A DNA stretch of 64,000 bases from Alphaproteobacteria bacterium (GCA_019232625.1 JAFANP010000028.1:1-64000); one strand, 5' to 3'; counted from the first letter of the stretch, positions 9,990-18,887 are shown. The notes: generated by a model not told the origin, from the letters alone. Made by a program: numbers and translations.

Positions 9990-10955
9990 ATGAAGGGGGA
10001 ATTGCCGAAAGTGGCGAACGGCTTAGCTATCGAGGCCCGCGGGCTGTTCAAGGCCTTCGACGGCAAGACCGCCGTCGACGGGATCGACATCCACGTGCCG
10101 GAGGGGACGATCTACGGGGTGCTTGGGCCGAACGGCGCGGGCAAGACCACCACCTTGCGCATGCTGCTGGGAATCATCGACCCGGACCGCGGCGAGCGGC
10201 GGCTGCTCGGCCGGGAGGCGCCGCTCGAGGCGGCGGCCGAGGTCGGCTACCTCCCCGAGGAGCGCGGCCTCTATCCGGCGATGAAGACCAAGGAAGCGAT
10301 CGCCTTCATGGGAGCGCTGCGGGGGCTCCCGCTCGCCCTCGGGCGCGCCCGCGCCGAAGGCATGCTGCGCGACAACGGCCTCGGCGACTATGTCGACAAG
10401 CCGATCAAGAGCCTTTCCAAGGGGATGGCGCAGACGGTCCAGCTGTTCGGCACCATCGTCCACCGGCCCAGGCTGATCGTGCTCGACGAGCCTTTCTCCG
10501 GCCTCGACGCGATCAACCAGGGGCGCCTGGAGGCGATGATCCGCGAGGAGGCGGCGGGCGGCGCCACCATCCTCTTCTCGACCCACGTCATCGCCCATGC
10601 CGAGCGTCTCTGCGAGCGGGTGGCGATCATCGCGGCGGGCCGGGTCCGCTTCGAAGGCCGGGTCGACGAGGCGCGGGGCCGGCTGCGGCCGAGGGTGCGG
10701 CTGAGGACCCGGTCCACGGACGGGGCGTGGCGCAGCGCGCTGCCGCCGCGCGCCGACCAGGAGAACGGCGCTTGGCTGTTCGAGCTGCCCGAAACCGGTG
10801 TCGAGCCGCTGCTCCGCGCGCTGATCGACGGCGGCGCCGGCATCGAGGAGCTGTCGATCGAGCGGCCAGGGCTGCACGACGCCTTCGTGGCGATCGCCGG
10901 CGAGGCCGCCGCGCGCGAGATGGGCGCCGACGCGCCGGCGGGAGACGAGGCATGA
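9990..10955 (+). CDS. ABC transporter ATP-binding protein (NatA-like)
   Basis: 321 residues from this ATG. Walker A (GPNGAGKTT), the Q-loop region, signature (SLSKGM) and Walker B (RLIVLDEPFSGLD) are all present, followed by the H-loop (STHV). The C-terminal ~100 residues form the extension typical of Na+/drug exporter ATPases (NatA, DrrA-like). Together with the next gene it should make an inner-membrane exporter. A GTG at 10011 (VANGLAIEARG...), better spaced from AAGGGGGA, is an alternative start. The stop overlaps the permease start (ATGA), so the two are translationally coupled. Confidence 0.9.
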   Translation: MKGELPKVANGLAIEARGLFKAFDGKTAVDGIDIHVPEGTIYGVLGPNGAGKTTTLRMLLGIIDPDRGERRLLGREAPLEAAAEVGYLPEERGLYPAMKTKEAIAFMGALRGLPLALGRARAEGMLRDNGLGDYVDKPIKSLSKGMAQTVQLFGTIVHRPRLIVLDEPFSGLDAINQGRLEAMIREEAAGGATILFSTHVIAHAERLCERVAIIAAGRVRFEGRVDEARGRLRPRVRLRTRSTDGAWRSALPPRADQENGAWLFELPETGVEPLLRALIDGGAGIEELSIERPGLHDAFVAIAGEAAAREMGADAPAGDEA

Positions 10956-12172
10956 TGAGCACCGCAAAGGCGTCCTGGGTGATCGCGCGCCGCGATTTCG
11001 TGGCGACGGTCATGTCGCGCAGCTTCATCATCTTCCTGCTGTTCCCGGTGCTGATGATCGGCTTCTCGATCGGTTTCGGCGCCATGCTCGGCAAGATGGA
11101 GCGGCACGAGAACCTGCCGCGCATCGCCGTCATCGCGTCCGAGGCGGCCTTCCGACCGATCGCGGCGGCGCAGGCGCGGCTGAAGCCGGCGTTCCGCGAG
11201 GACGAGATGGCGGAGCTCGTCCGCGTCGAGCCCGACTATCAGGTGGGGCCGCAGATCGGCGACCTGCTCGCGGCGGCCGACAAGCGCTTCGTCGCCGTCC
11301 TCTCGAGCGGTCCGGGCGGGATGCGGCTGACGGGCGCGGTGGGGCCGGGCGATCCGGCGCCGCGCCAGGTGAGGGCGATCCTCCACGCCGCCCGGCAGGA
11401 GCAGGCGTTGAGCGCCGCCGGGCGGACGGTGCCGCCGGAGCGGATCGAACTGGTCAAGGTCACGGAGTCCGCGGGCGCGGTCGCCGCCCAGCGCGCCACC
11501 ACGGCCCGCGCCGGCCAGTGGCTGCTGTTCATGGTGACGGTGATGCTCGCCGGCATGCTGCTCTCCAACATGATCGAGGAGAAATCGAACAAGGTGATCG
11601 AGGTTCTGGCGGCGGCGGTGCCGATCGACGCCATCTTCCTCGGCAAGCTCGGGGCGATGCTCTCCGTCTCGCTGACCGGCCTCGCCTTGTGGGCGGCGAC
11701 GGCGGTCGCCGCCGTCCAGCTTTGGCCGTCGGGCGGGGCGTCGCTGCCGACGCCGGCGGTGGGCTGGCCGCTCTTCATCCTCCTCGCCCTCCTCTACTTC
11801 TCGATGAACTACCTGCTGCTGGGCGCTCTCTTCCTCGGCCTCGGCTCCCAGGCGTCGTCGGTGCGGGAGGTCCAGTCGATCTCCATGCCGGTGACGATCG
11901 GCCAGGTGTTCATCTTCTTCTTCGCGACCGCGGCGGCCGGGTCCTATAACGGCCTGATGGGGCTCGCCGCGGCCGTCTTCCCATTCAGCTCGCCGATGAT
12001 GATGATCGCCCGCGCCGCGCAGGCGGGCGAGCTGTGGCCGCACCTCCTCGCTTTGGCCTGGCAGGCCCTGTGGGTCTGGCTGACGGTCGCGCTCGGCGCG
12101 AGCCTGTTCCGCCGCAACGTGCTGAAGTCCGGCGGCGGCGGCACACGGCCGCTTCTCCGGCGCCGGGCCTAG
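10952..12172 (+). CDS. ABC transporter permease (NatB/ABC-2 type)
   Basis: 406 residues. One N-terminal helix (SFIIFLLFPVLMIGFSIGF) is followed by a ~150-residue extracytoplasmic domain and five or six C-terminal helices. The motif MLLSNMIEEKSNKVIEVLA is diagnostic of ABC-2/NatB permeases. It pairs with the preceding ATPase as an exporter; the natural substrate (sodium, drug or lipid) is not evident. The first of two adjacent ATG codons overlaps the upstream stop. The gene ends before a strong hairpin. Confidence 0.9.
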   Translation: MMSTAKASWVIARRDFVATVMSRSFIIFLLFPVLMIGFSIGFGAMLGKMERHENLPRIAVIASEAAFRPIAAAQARLKPAFREDEMAELVRVEPDYQVGPQIGDLLAAADKRFVAVLSSGPGGMRLTGAVGPGDPAPRQVRAILHAARQEQALSAAGRTVPPERIELVKVTESAGAVAAQRATTARAGQWLLFMVTVMLAGMLLSNMIEEKSNKVIEVLAAAVPIDAIFLGKLGAMLSVSLTGLALWAATAVAAVQLWPSGGASLPTPAVGWPLFILLALLYFSMNYLLLGALFLGLGSQASSVREVQSISMPVTIGQVFIFFFATAAAGSYNGLMGLAAAVFPFSSPMMMIARAAQAGELWPHLLALAWQALWVWLTVALGASLFRRNVLKSGGGGTRPLLRRRA

Positions 12173-12189
12173 GCGCGGCGAACAGGAGC

Positions 12190-12225
12190 GGGACACGTAC
12201 TTTTTCCCGAAAAAGTACGTGTCCC
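12190..12225. terminator. Perfect 16-bp hairpin between convergent genes
   Basis: Arms GGGACACGTACTTTTT and AAAAAGTACGTGTCCC enclose a CCCG loop. The inner A/T tracts give each strand a T-run on the ascending or descending side. It sits between the ABC permease (plus) and the VOC gene (minus), where it could terminate both. It may also be a member of a dispersed repeat family. Confidence 0.7.
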
Positions 12226-12239
12226 CTTTACGGTCCCCT

Positions 12240-12611
12240 TTACTCCGGCGCCGGGCCGAGCTGCTGCCAGAGCTCGATCTTCACTCCGTCGCAGTCGAGG
12301 ATCCAGGCGAAGCGGCCGTATTCCTCGTCCTGCCGGCCGAGTATCTCGACGCCCTTGGCCTCGAGGTCGGCGATCAGCCCGTCGAGGTCGTCGACCCTGA
12401 GGTTGATCATGAACCCCTTGTCGCTCGGGGCGAAATAGTCGCTCGACGCCTTGAAGGCGGAGAGGAGGCTGTAGCCGTCCGGCTGCCCCTGGAAGGGGAA
12501 GACGATCCCCCACTCGCCGCCGATGCCGAGCGTCTCCCGGTACCATTGCGCGGTGCGCTCCGTATCCTCCACCTTGTAGAAGAGGCCGCCGAGGCCCGTC
12601 ACCCTAGCCAT
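12240..12611 (-). CDS. VOC (glyoxalase/bleomycin-resistance) family protein
   Basis: 123 residues with the paired beta-alpha-beta-beta-beta layout of the VOC superfamily. It begins ARVTGLGGLFYKVEDTERTAQWYRE and ends with the typical FAWILDCDGVKIELWQ metal-binding strand (Glu). Members are metal-dependent isomerases, dioxygenases or resistance proteins; the substrate here is unknown. The ATG lies 8 nt inside the end of the upstream PEP-mutase-like gene (ATGGCTAG), so the pair is translationally coupled. Confidence 0.85.
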   Translation of the reverse strand: MARVTGLGGLFYKVEDTERTAQWYRETLGIGGEWGIVFPFQGQPDGYSLLSAFKASSDYFAPSDKGFMINLRVDDLDGLIADLEAKGVEILGRQDEEYGRFAWILDCDGVKIELWQQLGPAPE

Positions 12612-13359
12612 AAATCTCCTCCGCCGCCGTCTTGAGGGCCTTGATCGCCAGCCGGTAAGGAAACGGTCCGTGGCTGATCCGCGCCACCCCCGCCGCCGCC
12701 GCCGCCGCGGCCGGAGGGGCGCCTGGAAAAGCCATGAAATTGACCGGGAGGGGCGAGGCGGCGCAGAGCCGCTGGAGGAGGGCGAGATCGACGAGGCCGG
12801 GCACGAAGAAGCCGCTCGCCCCCGCCTCCGCATAGGCCCGGGCGCGCTCCAGCGCCTCGTCCACCATCCGGCCGTCATGCGTCTCCGCTCTGGCCTTGAG
12901 GAAGATGTCGGTGCGCGCGTTGATGAAGAAGTCCGGACCCGCCGCGGCGCGGCCGGCGCGGATCCGCTCCGCCTGCGCCGCCACCGGGTGAAGCCCCTCG
13001 CCGCCGATCACCTGATCCTCGAAATTGCAGCCGACCGCGCCCGTCGCCGCGAGCCGCGCCATGTTGCGGCCGACCGCCTCGGGCTCCGCGCCGTAGGCGC
13101 CCTCGAAATCGATCGTGACGGGGAGATCGACCGCCTGGACCACCCGCTCCGCATTGGCGAGCGCCAGATCGAGCGGCAGCGCCTCCGCGTCCGAGAAGCC
13201 GTGCGCGGCGGCGACCGACGCGCTGCCGGTGGCGATCGCCTCGGCGCCCGCTTCCGCCACCGCCTTCGCGCTGCCGGCGTCCCACACGTTGTAGAGGACC
13301 AGCGGGTCGCCCGGCCGGTGGAGCGATGCGAAGAGCCGTGCCTTGTCCGCCTGCGTCAT
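12604..13359 (-). CDS. Isocitrate lyase/phosphoenolpyruvate mutase family protein
   Basis: 251 residues with a TIM-barrel of the ICL/PEPM superfamily. Visible motifs are VLYNVWDAGSAKAVAEAGAEAIATGS, the metal-binding TIDFEGAYG, NFEDQV and INARTDIFL. These proteins act on C-C or P-C bonds of 2-hydroxy/2-oxo acids. The KKCGH-type motif of true isocitrate lyase and 2-methylisocitrate lyase is not seen, so only the family is assigned. It overlaps the VOC gene by 8 nt. Confidence 0.88.
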   Translation of the reverse strand: MTQADKARLFASLHRPGDPLVLYNVWDAGSAKAVAEAGAEAIATGSASVAAAHGFSDAEALPLDLALANAERVVQAVDLPVTIDFEGAYGAEPEAVGRNMARLAATGAVGCNFEDQVIGGEGLHPVAAQAERIRAGRAAAGPDFFINARTDIFLKARAETHDGRMVDEALERARAYAEAGASGFFVPGLVDLALLQRLCAASPLPVNFMAFPGAPPAAAAAAAGVARISHGPFPYRLAIKALKTAAEEIYG

Positions 13360-13420
13360 TGCGCAGGCGTACCAGCTTTGCGGAGCGGCGTCACCGGGCG
13401 CGGACGCCGCTCGGCCGGGA

Positions 13421-14221
13421 TCAGTGCACGAACCTCGCCACCACGTCGCGGTAGGAGCGCGAGACCTTCACCTGGCTGCCGCTCTCAAGCACCAGGAAGC
13501 ATTCGCCGTTGGTGTGGGGCTTCACCTGGCGCACCTGGTCGAGATTGACGATGCAGCTCCGGTGGACGCGCTGGAAACGGCGCGGGTCGAGGCGCTTCTC
13601 GAGATCCTTCATCGTCTCCCTGAGGATCAGCGTGTTGTCGCCCGTATAGATGCACATATAGTCGCCGGCCGCGTCGATCTTCTCGATCGAATCGACGTCG
13701 ACCCGGAAGATCTGGCCGCGATCCTTGATGTTGATGAGCTTCTCGTAGCGGTTGGAGGTCGGCGCCTCCTCCAGCGTGCCGACCTGGTCGGCGGCTTCCG
13801 GCGCGACCTCGGCGAGCACTTCCTTCAGCTTGCCCGCCTCCTCGGCGCTGCGCTTCTCCGAAAGCCTGAGCCGCACCCGGTCAAGCGTGTCGGCGAGCCG
13901 GTCTTCCTCCACCGGCTTCATCAGATAGTCGACCGCCTGCGCCTCGAACGCGCGCAGCGCGTGGTCCGAATAAGCGGTGACGAAGACGAACAGCGGCGGC
14001 TCTATCTCCATCAGCCCCTGGATCACCGAGAAGCCGTCGAAGCCCGGCATCTGGATGTCGAGGAAGACGAGGTCGGGCTTGTGGGTCTTGATCGCCCGGA
14101 TCGCCTCGCGGCCGTTGGAGCAGGTCTCCACGATCTCGACGTCGTCATGCTTCTCGAGGCGGAGCCTCAGGCCCTGAATGGCCAGCGGCTCATCGTCCAC
14201 GAGAATCGTGCGAATGGTCAT
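13421..14221 (-). CDS. LytTR family response regulator
   Basis: 266 residues. The N-terminal receiver (about 1-120) has the acidic pair at 9-10, the phospho-acceptor Asp55 in LVFLDIQMPG and the conserved Thr/Lys segments (VTAYSD, DYLMKPV). A ~30-residue linker leads to a LytTR DNA-binding domain (about 160-266; GDYMCIYTGDNTLILRETMKDLEKRL, FQRVHRSCIVNLDQV, SRSYRDVV). It overlaps the stop of the sensor kinase by 4 nt (ATGA), so the two form a LytS/LytR-like two-component system. Target genes are not evident. Confidence 0.93.
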   Translation of the reverse strand: MTIRTILVDDEPLAIQGLRLRLEKHDDVEIVETCSNGREAIRAIKTHKPDLVFLDIQMPGFDGFSVIQGLMEIEPPLFVFVTAYSDHALRAFEAQAVDYLMKPVEEDRLADTLDRVRLRLSEKRSAEEAGKLKEVLAEVAPEAADQVGTLEEAPTSNRYEKLINIKDRGQIFRVDVDSIEKIDAAGDYMCIYTGDNTLILRETMKDLEKRLDPRRFQRVHRSCIVNLDQVRQVKPHTNGECFLVLESGSQVKVSRSYRDVVARFVH

Positions 14222-15369
14222 TTCGGCTCCTCGGCTGCTTCCACCTGATAGGGAATCTCGATCGTAACGCTGAAGCCCCCTTCCTTGTTCGATTCCGTCT
14301 CGAAACGATGTTCGGCGCCATAGGCTTGCGACAGACGGTCCCGAATGTTCGCCAGACCGACGCCGGTCGATTGCTGCGCCTTCACCCAGACGTCCTCCGA
14401 GCCCGGCCCGGTGTCGGCGACGGTGAACAGCACGCGGTCGCCGACGCGGCGGGCGGCGATCTCTATGTCGGCGCCTTCCTCTTGCGGCGTCACCGCATAT
14501 TTGATCGCATTCTCGACGAGGGGCTGGAGCAGCAGCGAGGGAAGGCGGGCGCGGGACGCGGCCGGGTCGATCTCGAACCGGGGGCGGAGGCGCTCTTCGA
14601 AGCGCATCTTCTCGATCTCCAAGTAGAGCTTCAGAGTCTCTACTTCCTGGGCGACGGTGACCTGCGCGGTCGGCTCGTTGATCAACGTGTACCGCAAAAA
14701 CGAGGAAAGGCGCGACAGCATCGCATTGGCCTGGTCGGTCTGCTTCAGGAGGACGAGGGTCGAGATGGAGTTCAAGGTGTTGAAGAGGAAGTGCGGATTG
14801 AGCTGGTAGCGCAGCATGGCGAGCTGCGCGGCGCTGGCCTGGTGCTCGAGGCGAAGCAGCCGGTCGCTGCTCTCCTCCAGCAGCAGATAATAGTTGATCG
14901 AATAATAGAGCGCCGACCAGGCGACGAGCAGCGAGAAGGTGAGCAGGATCGAGCCGAGGAACTGGATCCCCTCGGGCCTGAGCCCGGGCCTGAGGAAGGT
15001 GGCGTGGCTCCACGTCTCGATCGCCGAGAAGATGGCGGCGGCGATGACGACGATGACGATCGAGATCGCCCAGGTGAGGATCGGCCGCATGCGGATGAGG
15101 CGGCGGTAGATCGCTCCCATGAGGAGGGTGATGGAATAGCCGGTCGCCGTCAGCAAAGCGGTGTGGAGGACGTAGCTCCAGCCCATCGCATTGGCGATGC
15201 CCGAGAGGGTGCGGAGGATGAAATAGCCCGCCCAGCCGGCCGACTGGAGGATCCAGAAGGCGCGGTTCTTGTCCTCGAAGAAGGGCTGCTGGCGGAGCCG
15301 GAACGGCTTCCATCCCCCGGCCGAGGGGCGCGGCGCCGGCTGCGCGGCATGGATCGCATTGGTGGACAC
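14218..15369 (-). CDS. Membrane sensor histidine kinase (LytS/YehU-type, His_kinase family)
   Basis: 383 residues from a GTG preceded by GGAG. Four membrane helices (about 38-60, 65-88, 98-118, 135-162) precede a short coiled region. The phospho-acceptor His193 sits in LRYQLNPHFLFNTLNSIS, the signature of the PF06580 kinases that partner LytTR regulators. The ATPase domain has the N-box PLVENAIKYAV and the G-box-like VADTGPG. There is no separate periplasmic sensor domain, so the membrane bundle may itself sense. It is translationally coupled to the LytTR regulator. Confidence 0.92.
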   Translation of the reverse strand: MSTNAIHAAQPAPRPSAGGWKPFRLRQQPFFEDKNRAFWILQSAGWAGYFILRTLSGIANAMGWSYVLHTALLTATGYSITLLMGAIYRRLIRMRPILTWAISIVIVVIAAAIFSAIETWSHATFLRPGLRPEGIQFLGSILLTFSLLVAWSALYYSINYYLLLEESSDRLLRLEHQASAAQLAMLRYQLNPHFLFNTLNSISTLVLLKQTDQANAMLSRLSSFLRYTLINEPTAQVTVAQEVETLKLYLEIEKMRFEERLRPRFEIDPAASRARLPSLLLQPLVENAIKYAVTPQEEGADIEIAARRVGDRVLFTVADTGPGSEDVWVKAQQSTGVGLANIRDRLSQAYGAEHRFETESNKEGGFSVTIEIPYQVEAAEEPK

Positions 15370-15419
15370 CGTGCTCCATTTAGCGGGAGTTTCCCGCCGG
15401 GACCAGACGGCGCGCCGGT

Positions 15420-16262
15420 TCAGCGCCTCCAACCGACCGCGACCCAGTAAGGGGGGCCGTCGCGGAAGCGGACCCGGTCGAGGCCGCAGCGCTCCATCAT
15501 CGCGCCGATCTCGCCGCGCGTGAAGCGGTGCTCCAGCGGAGTCCCGAACCGGTCGAGGGCGTCGGCGCGAAGCGTCGCGAGGCTGCTGTGCCGGTAGTCG
15601 GCTAGCGGGAAGCCCCCGACGTCGAGGCCGGCCTGCTCGGCGAGCCGCGCCGCCCGGCTCAGCGGCCAGTAGGCGAGGAGGGCGATCGCGTCGCTCGCCC
15701 GCCGCCGGGCCGGAAAGGGCAGCGCCGAGATGCCCCGGCGCAGCCGGTCGGACGCCTTCCAGAGGGCCCGGAACCAGGCGGGGCGATCGTCGAGGCGGTA
15801 ATAGAGGTAGAGGAGGAAGGGCGCCCCGGGCTTGAGCTTGAGGACGCAGCTGCGCAGCCCCGCCTCCGGATCGGGCAGGTGGTGGAGGACGCCGAGGGAA
15901 TAGCCGAAATCCTGGCTGCCGTCGGGGAAGGGGAGGGAGTCGACCCCGGCCTGGTGGAAGTCGACGTTGGCGAGGTGCGCCATGGCCCGGCGGGCGGCGG
16001 CCAGGGCCGCGGCCGAGGGATCGATGCAGTGGAGCCGGGCGACATGGGGCGCGAGGCGCCGGGCGATGCGGCCGAACCCGCAGCCGAGGTCGAAACCCTC
16101 GCCGCCGGCCAGGGCCTGCGGAGGGAGGAGGCTGAAGAAGGCCGCGAAGGCGCGGTCGCCGTCGGCGCCGGGACGGCCGCGGCGCCTGCCGGCGGCGCGG
16201 GCGCCGTGCAGCGCCCACACGGCGTCGAACGCCCGCAGCGTCTCCTCGTCGGCATTGGCCAT
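15420..16262 (-). CDS. Class I SAM-dependent methyltransferase
   Basis: 280 residues. SAM-binding motif I (FDLGCGFGRIARRLA, about 75-90), motif II (LHCIDPSAAALAAAR) and the downstream FGYSLGVLHHLPDPEAGLRSCVLKLKPG segment define a methyltransferase of the ubiE/Methyltransf_11 fold. The C-terminal ~100 residues, including a hydrophobic stretch around AIALLAYWPLSRAARLAE, are distinctive; the acceptor substrate cannot be named. It lies 50 nt upstream of the sensor kinase in the same direction and may be in its operon. Confidence 0.85.
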   Translation of the reverse strand: MANADEETLRAFDAVWALHGARAAGRRRGRPGADGDRAFAAFFSLLPPQALAGGEGFDLGCGFGRIARRLAPHVARLHCIDPSAAALAAARRAMAHLANVDFHQAGVDSLPFPDGSQDFGYSLGVLHHLPDPEAGLRSCVLKLKPGAPFLLYLYYRLDDRPAWFRALWKASDRLRRGISALPFPARRRASDAIALLAYWPLSRAARLAEQAGLDVGGFPLADYRHSSLATLRADALDRFGTPLEHRFTRGEIGAMMERCGLDRVRFRDGPPYWVAVGWRR

Positions 16263-16349
16263 CGCCGCGAGGCTAGTCGGTAAGGGCGCCGCGCTCAATT
16301 CCCGCCCGCATGGGGATGGGGCCGCCTTGACTCTCCGCCCGCCAGTCTG

Positions 16350-16364
16350 GAACATAAGCGGAAC
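16350..16364. promoter_or_regulatory. LexA (SOS) box upstream of imuA
   Basis: GAAC-ATAAGCG-GAAC matches the alphaproteobacterial LexA operator GAACN7GAAC exactly. It lies 18 nt before the imuA ATG, inside the expected promoter, and predicts DNA-damage induction of imuA-imuB. Confidence 0.85.
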
Positions 16365-16382
16365 ATACGAGTCGTGAGTCGC

Positions 16383-17135
16383 ATGCCTACCAGCCTTGCC
16401 CGTGCCGAACGCCTGGCCGCCCTTCGCGCGGAGGTGCGGGCGCTCGAATCGGCGACGGCGGGCGAGGGACGTCCCTGCCTGCCGTTCGGTATAGAGTCCA
16501 TCGACTCCCGGCTGGCCGGCGGCGGGCTCGCGGCGGCGGCGCTGCACGAGGCGGCGGGCGACCGGGACGGCCTTTTCGACGAGGCGGCGGCGACCCTGTT
16601 CCTCGCCGCCATCGCCGCCCGCACGCACGGGACGGTGCTCTGGGCGCTGGCCCGCCGCGACCTGTTCGCGCCGGGCCTGGCCTTGGCGGGGCTGGCGCCG
16701 GACCGCATCCTCTATGCCGAATGCGACCGCGACGAGGAGGTGCTGGCGGTGATGGAGGAGGGCCTGCGCCACGGGAGCCTGGGCGCCGTGGTGGGGGAGA
16801 CGGCGCGGGCGCCGATGGCCGCCACCCGTCGCCTGCAGCTCGCCGCGGAGGAGGGCGGCACGCCGGCGCTGATGCTGAAGCGGCGGAAGAAGCCCGGCGA
16901 GGACCCGCTCGATCTGCCTTCCGCCGCCGTCACCCGCTGGCGGATCGGCTGCGCCCCGTCCTCGCCCCTGCCCGTCGCCGGCGTCGGCCGCCCCCGCTGG
17001 CGCCTCGCCCTCGCCCGCCAGCGCGGCGGCGAGCCCCACGAATGGATCATGGAGAGCCCCGATGCCGAGGGTCGCCTCGCTCTACCTTCCGAACTTGAGC
17101 ATCGACCGCATCGGGAGAGACTCGCGGTGGCGTAG
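16383..17135 (+). CDS. imuA: ImuA, RecA-like component of the SOS mutasome
   Basis: 250 residues. ImuA proteins are short RecA/SulA-related proteins that act with ImuB and DnaE2 in damage-induced mutagenesis. Conserved features are LPFGIESIDSRLAGGGLAAAALHEAAG (RecA-like entry without a full Walker A), a LWALARRDLFAPGLALAGLAPDRILYAEC block and the C-terminal WRIGCAPSS...RWRLALARQRGG. A GTG three codons upstream could also initiate. The last 74 nt overlap the start of imuB. A LexA box lies directly upstream. Confidence 0.88.
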   Translation: MPTSLARAERLAALRAEVRALESATAGEGRPCLPFGIESIDSRLAGGGLAAAALHEAAGDRDGLFDEAAATLFLAAIAARTHGTVLWALARRDLFAPGLALAGLAPDRILYAECDRDEEVLAVMEEGLRHGSLGAVVGETARAPMAATRRLQLAAEEGGTPALMLKRRKKPGEDPLDLPSAAVTRWRIGCAPSSPLPVAGVGRPRWRLALARQRGGEPHEWIMESPDAEGRLALPSELEHRPHRERLAVA

Positions 17136-18879
17136 GCCCGCCCCTGGATTTGCGGGGGAGGGGGACCATGCGCGGCATGGCGGAGGGGCTTTCCCGGTGC
17201 CGGAAGCCTTCCTTGCAGAGGAAGGGCAGGATGCTTCCGCCTGCTCGTGCCCCCGCGAAGGCCATTGGCGCCCCGGCGCGCGCTGGGCGCGGCGCGAGGC
17301 CGAAGCCGGAATGGACGCGCTCCCGCCACACCGGCGGCCGCCGATGCGGGAATTGGGCCGGCGGACCGAGCCGGCCGAGGCGCCGTTCCGTGAGAGGAAG
17401 CCTTCCGCAATGAACGGGAGGGACGGGCCCTTCCCGGCTCCCCCGGGCGAGCGGGAAGACCCCCTCGTCACCGTCCACCGGGTCGGCTCCCGAATCGAGA
17501 TCGCCGCCGCCTCGCCGGCCGCGGCGGCGCTCGGCCTGACGCGCGGCATGCCGCTCACCCAGGCGCGGATGCTCGTCCCCGGCCTAGACGTGCGCGACGC
17601 CGAGCCGGAAGCGGATGCGGGCCTCCTCGCCCGCCTGGGGCTTTTCGCCGCCCGCCGCTGGACTCCGCGCGCCGCCCTGTCGGGGGCCGACGGCCTCTGG
17701 CTCGACCTCGACGGCGTCGCCCACCTCTTCGGCGGCGAGGAGAGGATGGGACGCCGAATCCTCCATTTCTGCGCCCGCGCCGGCTACGCCGCCCGCCTCG
17801 CCGTCGCCGCCACGCCCGGCGCCGCGCATGCCCTCGCCCGGTTCGGGGACCGGCCGCTCATCCTGTGCCCCTCCGGCGCCGAGGCGGAAGCGCTGGCGCC
17901 GTTCCCGCTCGCCGCCCTTCGGATCGAGGAAGGGGTGCTCGCCGCCGCCCGGCGCCTCGGCCTGGAAAGCATCGGCGAGCTCCTCACCATGCCGCGCGGC
18001 CCCTTGCAGCGCCGCTTCGGCCAGACCCTCCTCACCCGGCTCGACCAGGCGCTCGGCCGCGCCGCCGAACCCTTCGACCCGATCGTTCCGGAGGCGCCGC
18101 CCAGCGCCGTCCTGCACTTCGTCGAGCCGATCGCCACCGCCGAAGCCATCGATCATGGCCTGAGCGAGCTGATGGCCCGCCTGGTCGCGACGCTGGAGAA
18201 AGCCGGCCTCGCCGCCCGCCTCTTCACGCTTCTCTGCAGCCGCATCGACGGCGCGGAGCAAAGCCTTCGCGTCGGCACCGCCCGCCCCACACGCGACGGC
18301 GCCCATCTGCTCCGCCTGCTCAGGATGAAGATCGAGAGCATCGAGCCCGGCTTCGGCCTCGAGGCGATGCGCCTGGTCGCCTATCGCTGCGAGCCGCTCG
18401 GCCCCCGGCAGCTTTCCGGCGACAGGCCTCCGCCGGACCTCGCCTTGCTGGTCGACCGCCTGGCCGGGCGCCTCGGCGCGCGCCGCCTCTTCCGGAGGAG
18501 CGCCGTCGAAAGCGACGTTCCCGAACGCAGCGTCCGCCGCGTCGGCCCGCTCGCCTCCGCCGAGCCCTGGCCCGCCTGGCCTCGCCCCGTCCGCCTCCTC
18601 TCGCCGCCCGAGCGGGTCGACCACGTCCTGGCCGAGCTGCCCGACCAGGCGCCGCTGCGCTTCTCCTGGCGGGGCCGGATGCACCGCGTCCGCCGCGCCG
18701 ACGGGCCGGAGCGCCTCTACGGCGAATGGTGGCGCCGGCGGACGGAAGCGGATTCGGTGCGCGACTATTTCCAGGTCGAGGACGAGGAAGGGCGCCGCTT
18801 CTGGCTCTATCGCCGCGGCGACGGCACGGACCCCCGCACCGGCGGCTTCGACTGGTATCTGCACGGGGTGTTCGGGTGA
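17062..18879 (+). CDS. imuB: ImuB, Y-family polymerase-like mutasome protein, with an N-terminal insertion
   Basis: 605 residues, about 100 longer than the usual ~500. ImuB is a catalytically inactive Y-family polymerase homologue that bridges DnaE2, ImuA and the beta clamp during translesion synthesis. The start MPRVASLYLPNLSIDRI and the block from residue ~136 (VTVHRVGSRIEIAAAS..., GADGLWLDLDGVAHLFGGEE, LGLESIGELLTMPRGPLQRRFG) match the family. The C-terminal part (RVGPLASAEPWPAWPRPVRLLSPPE...) is also typical. Between them the chain carries extra sequence; about 32 codons (17137-17233) come from a palindromic DNA repeat, in frame. It overlaps imuA by 74 nt and shares its LexA control. Confidence 0.9.
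   Translation: MPRVASLYLPNLSIDRIGRDSRWRRPAPGFAGEGDHARHGGGAFPVPEAFLAEEGQDASACSCPREGHWRPGARWARREAEAGMDALPPHRRPPMRELGRRTEPAEAPFRERKPSAMNGRDGPFPAPPGEREDPLVTVHRVGSRIEIAAASPAAAALGLTRGMPLTQARMLVPGLDVRDAEPEADAGLLARLGLFAARRWTPRAALSGADGLWLDLDGVAHLFGGEERMGRRILHFCARAGYAARLAVAATPGAAHALARFGDRPLILCPSGAEAEALAPFPLAALRIEEGVLAAARRLGLESIGELLTMPRGPLQRRFGQTLLTRLDQALGRAAEPFDPIVPEAPPSAVLHFVEPIATAEAIDHGLSELMARLVATLEKAGLAARLFTLLCSRIDGAEQSLRVGTARPTRDGAHLLRLLRMKIESIEPGFGLEAMRLVAYRCEPLGPRQLSGDRPPPDLALLVDRLAGRLGARRLFRRSAVESDVPERSVRRVGPLASAEPWPAWPRPVRLLSPPERVDHVLAELPDQAPLRFSWRGRMHRVRRADGPERLYGEWWRRRTEADSVRDYFQVEDEEGRRFWLYRRGDGTDPRTGGFDWYLHGVFG
17137..17233. repeat. Palindromic repeat copy inside imuB (in frame)
   Basis: The segment GGGGGAGGGGGACCATGCG...GCATGGCGGAGGGGCT closely matches the left half of the repeat inside dnaE2 (22141-22290), and the shared GCATGG-GGAGG part recurs in the intergenic copy near 47.03 kb. 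The right half has diverged to an AAGCCTTCCTTGCAGAGGAAGG hairpin. It begins just after the imuA stop codon and leaves imuB open. Confidence 0.75.
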
Positions 18880-18887
18880 GCGGCCTG

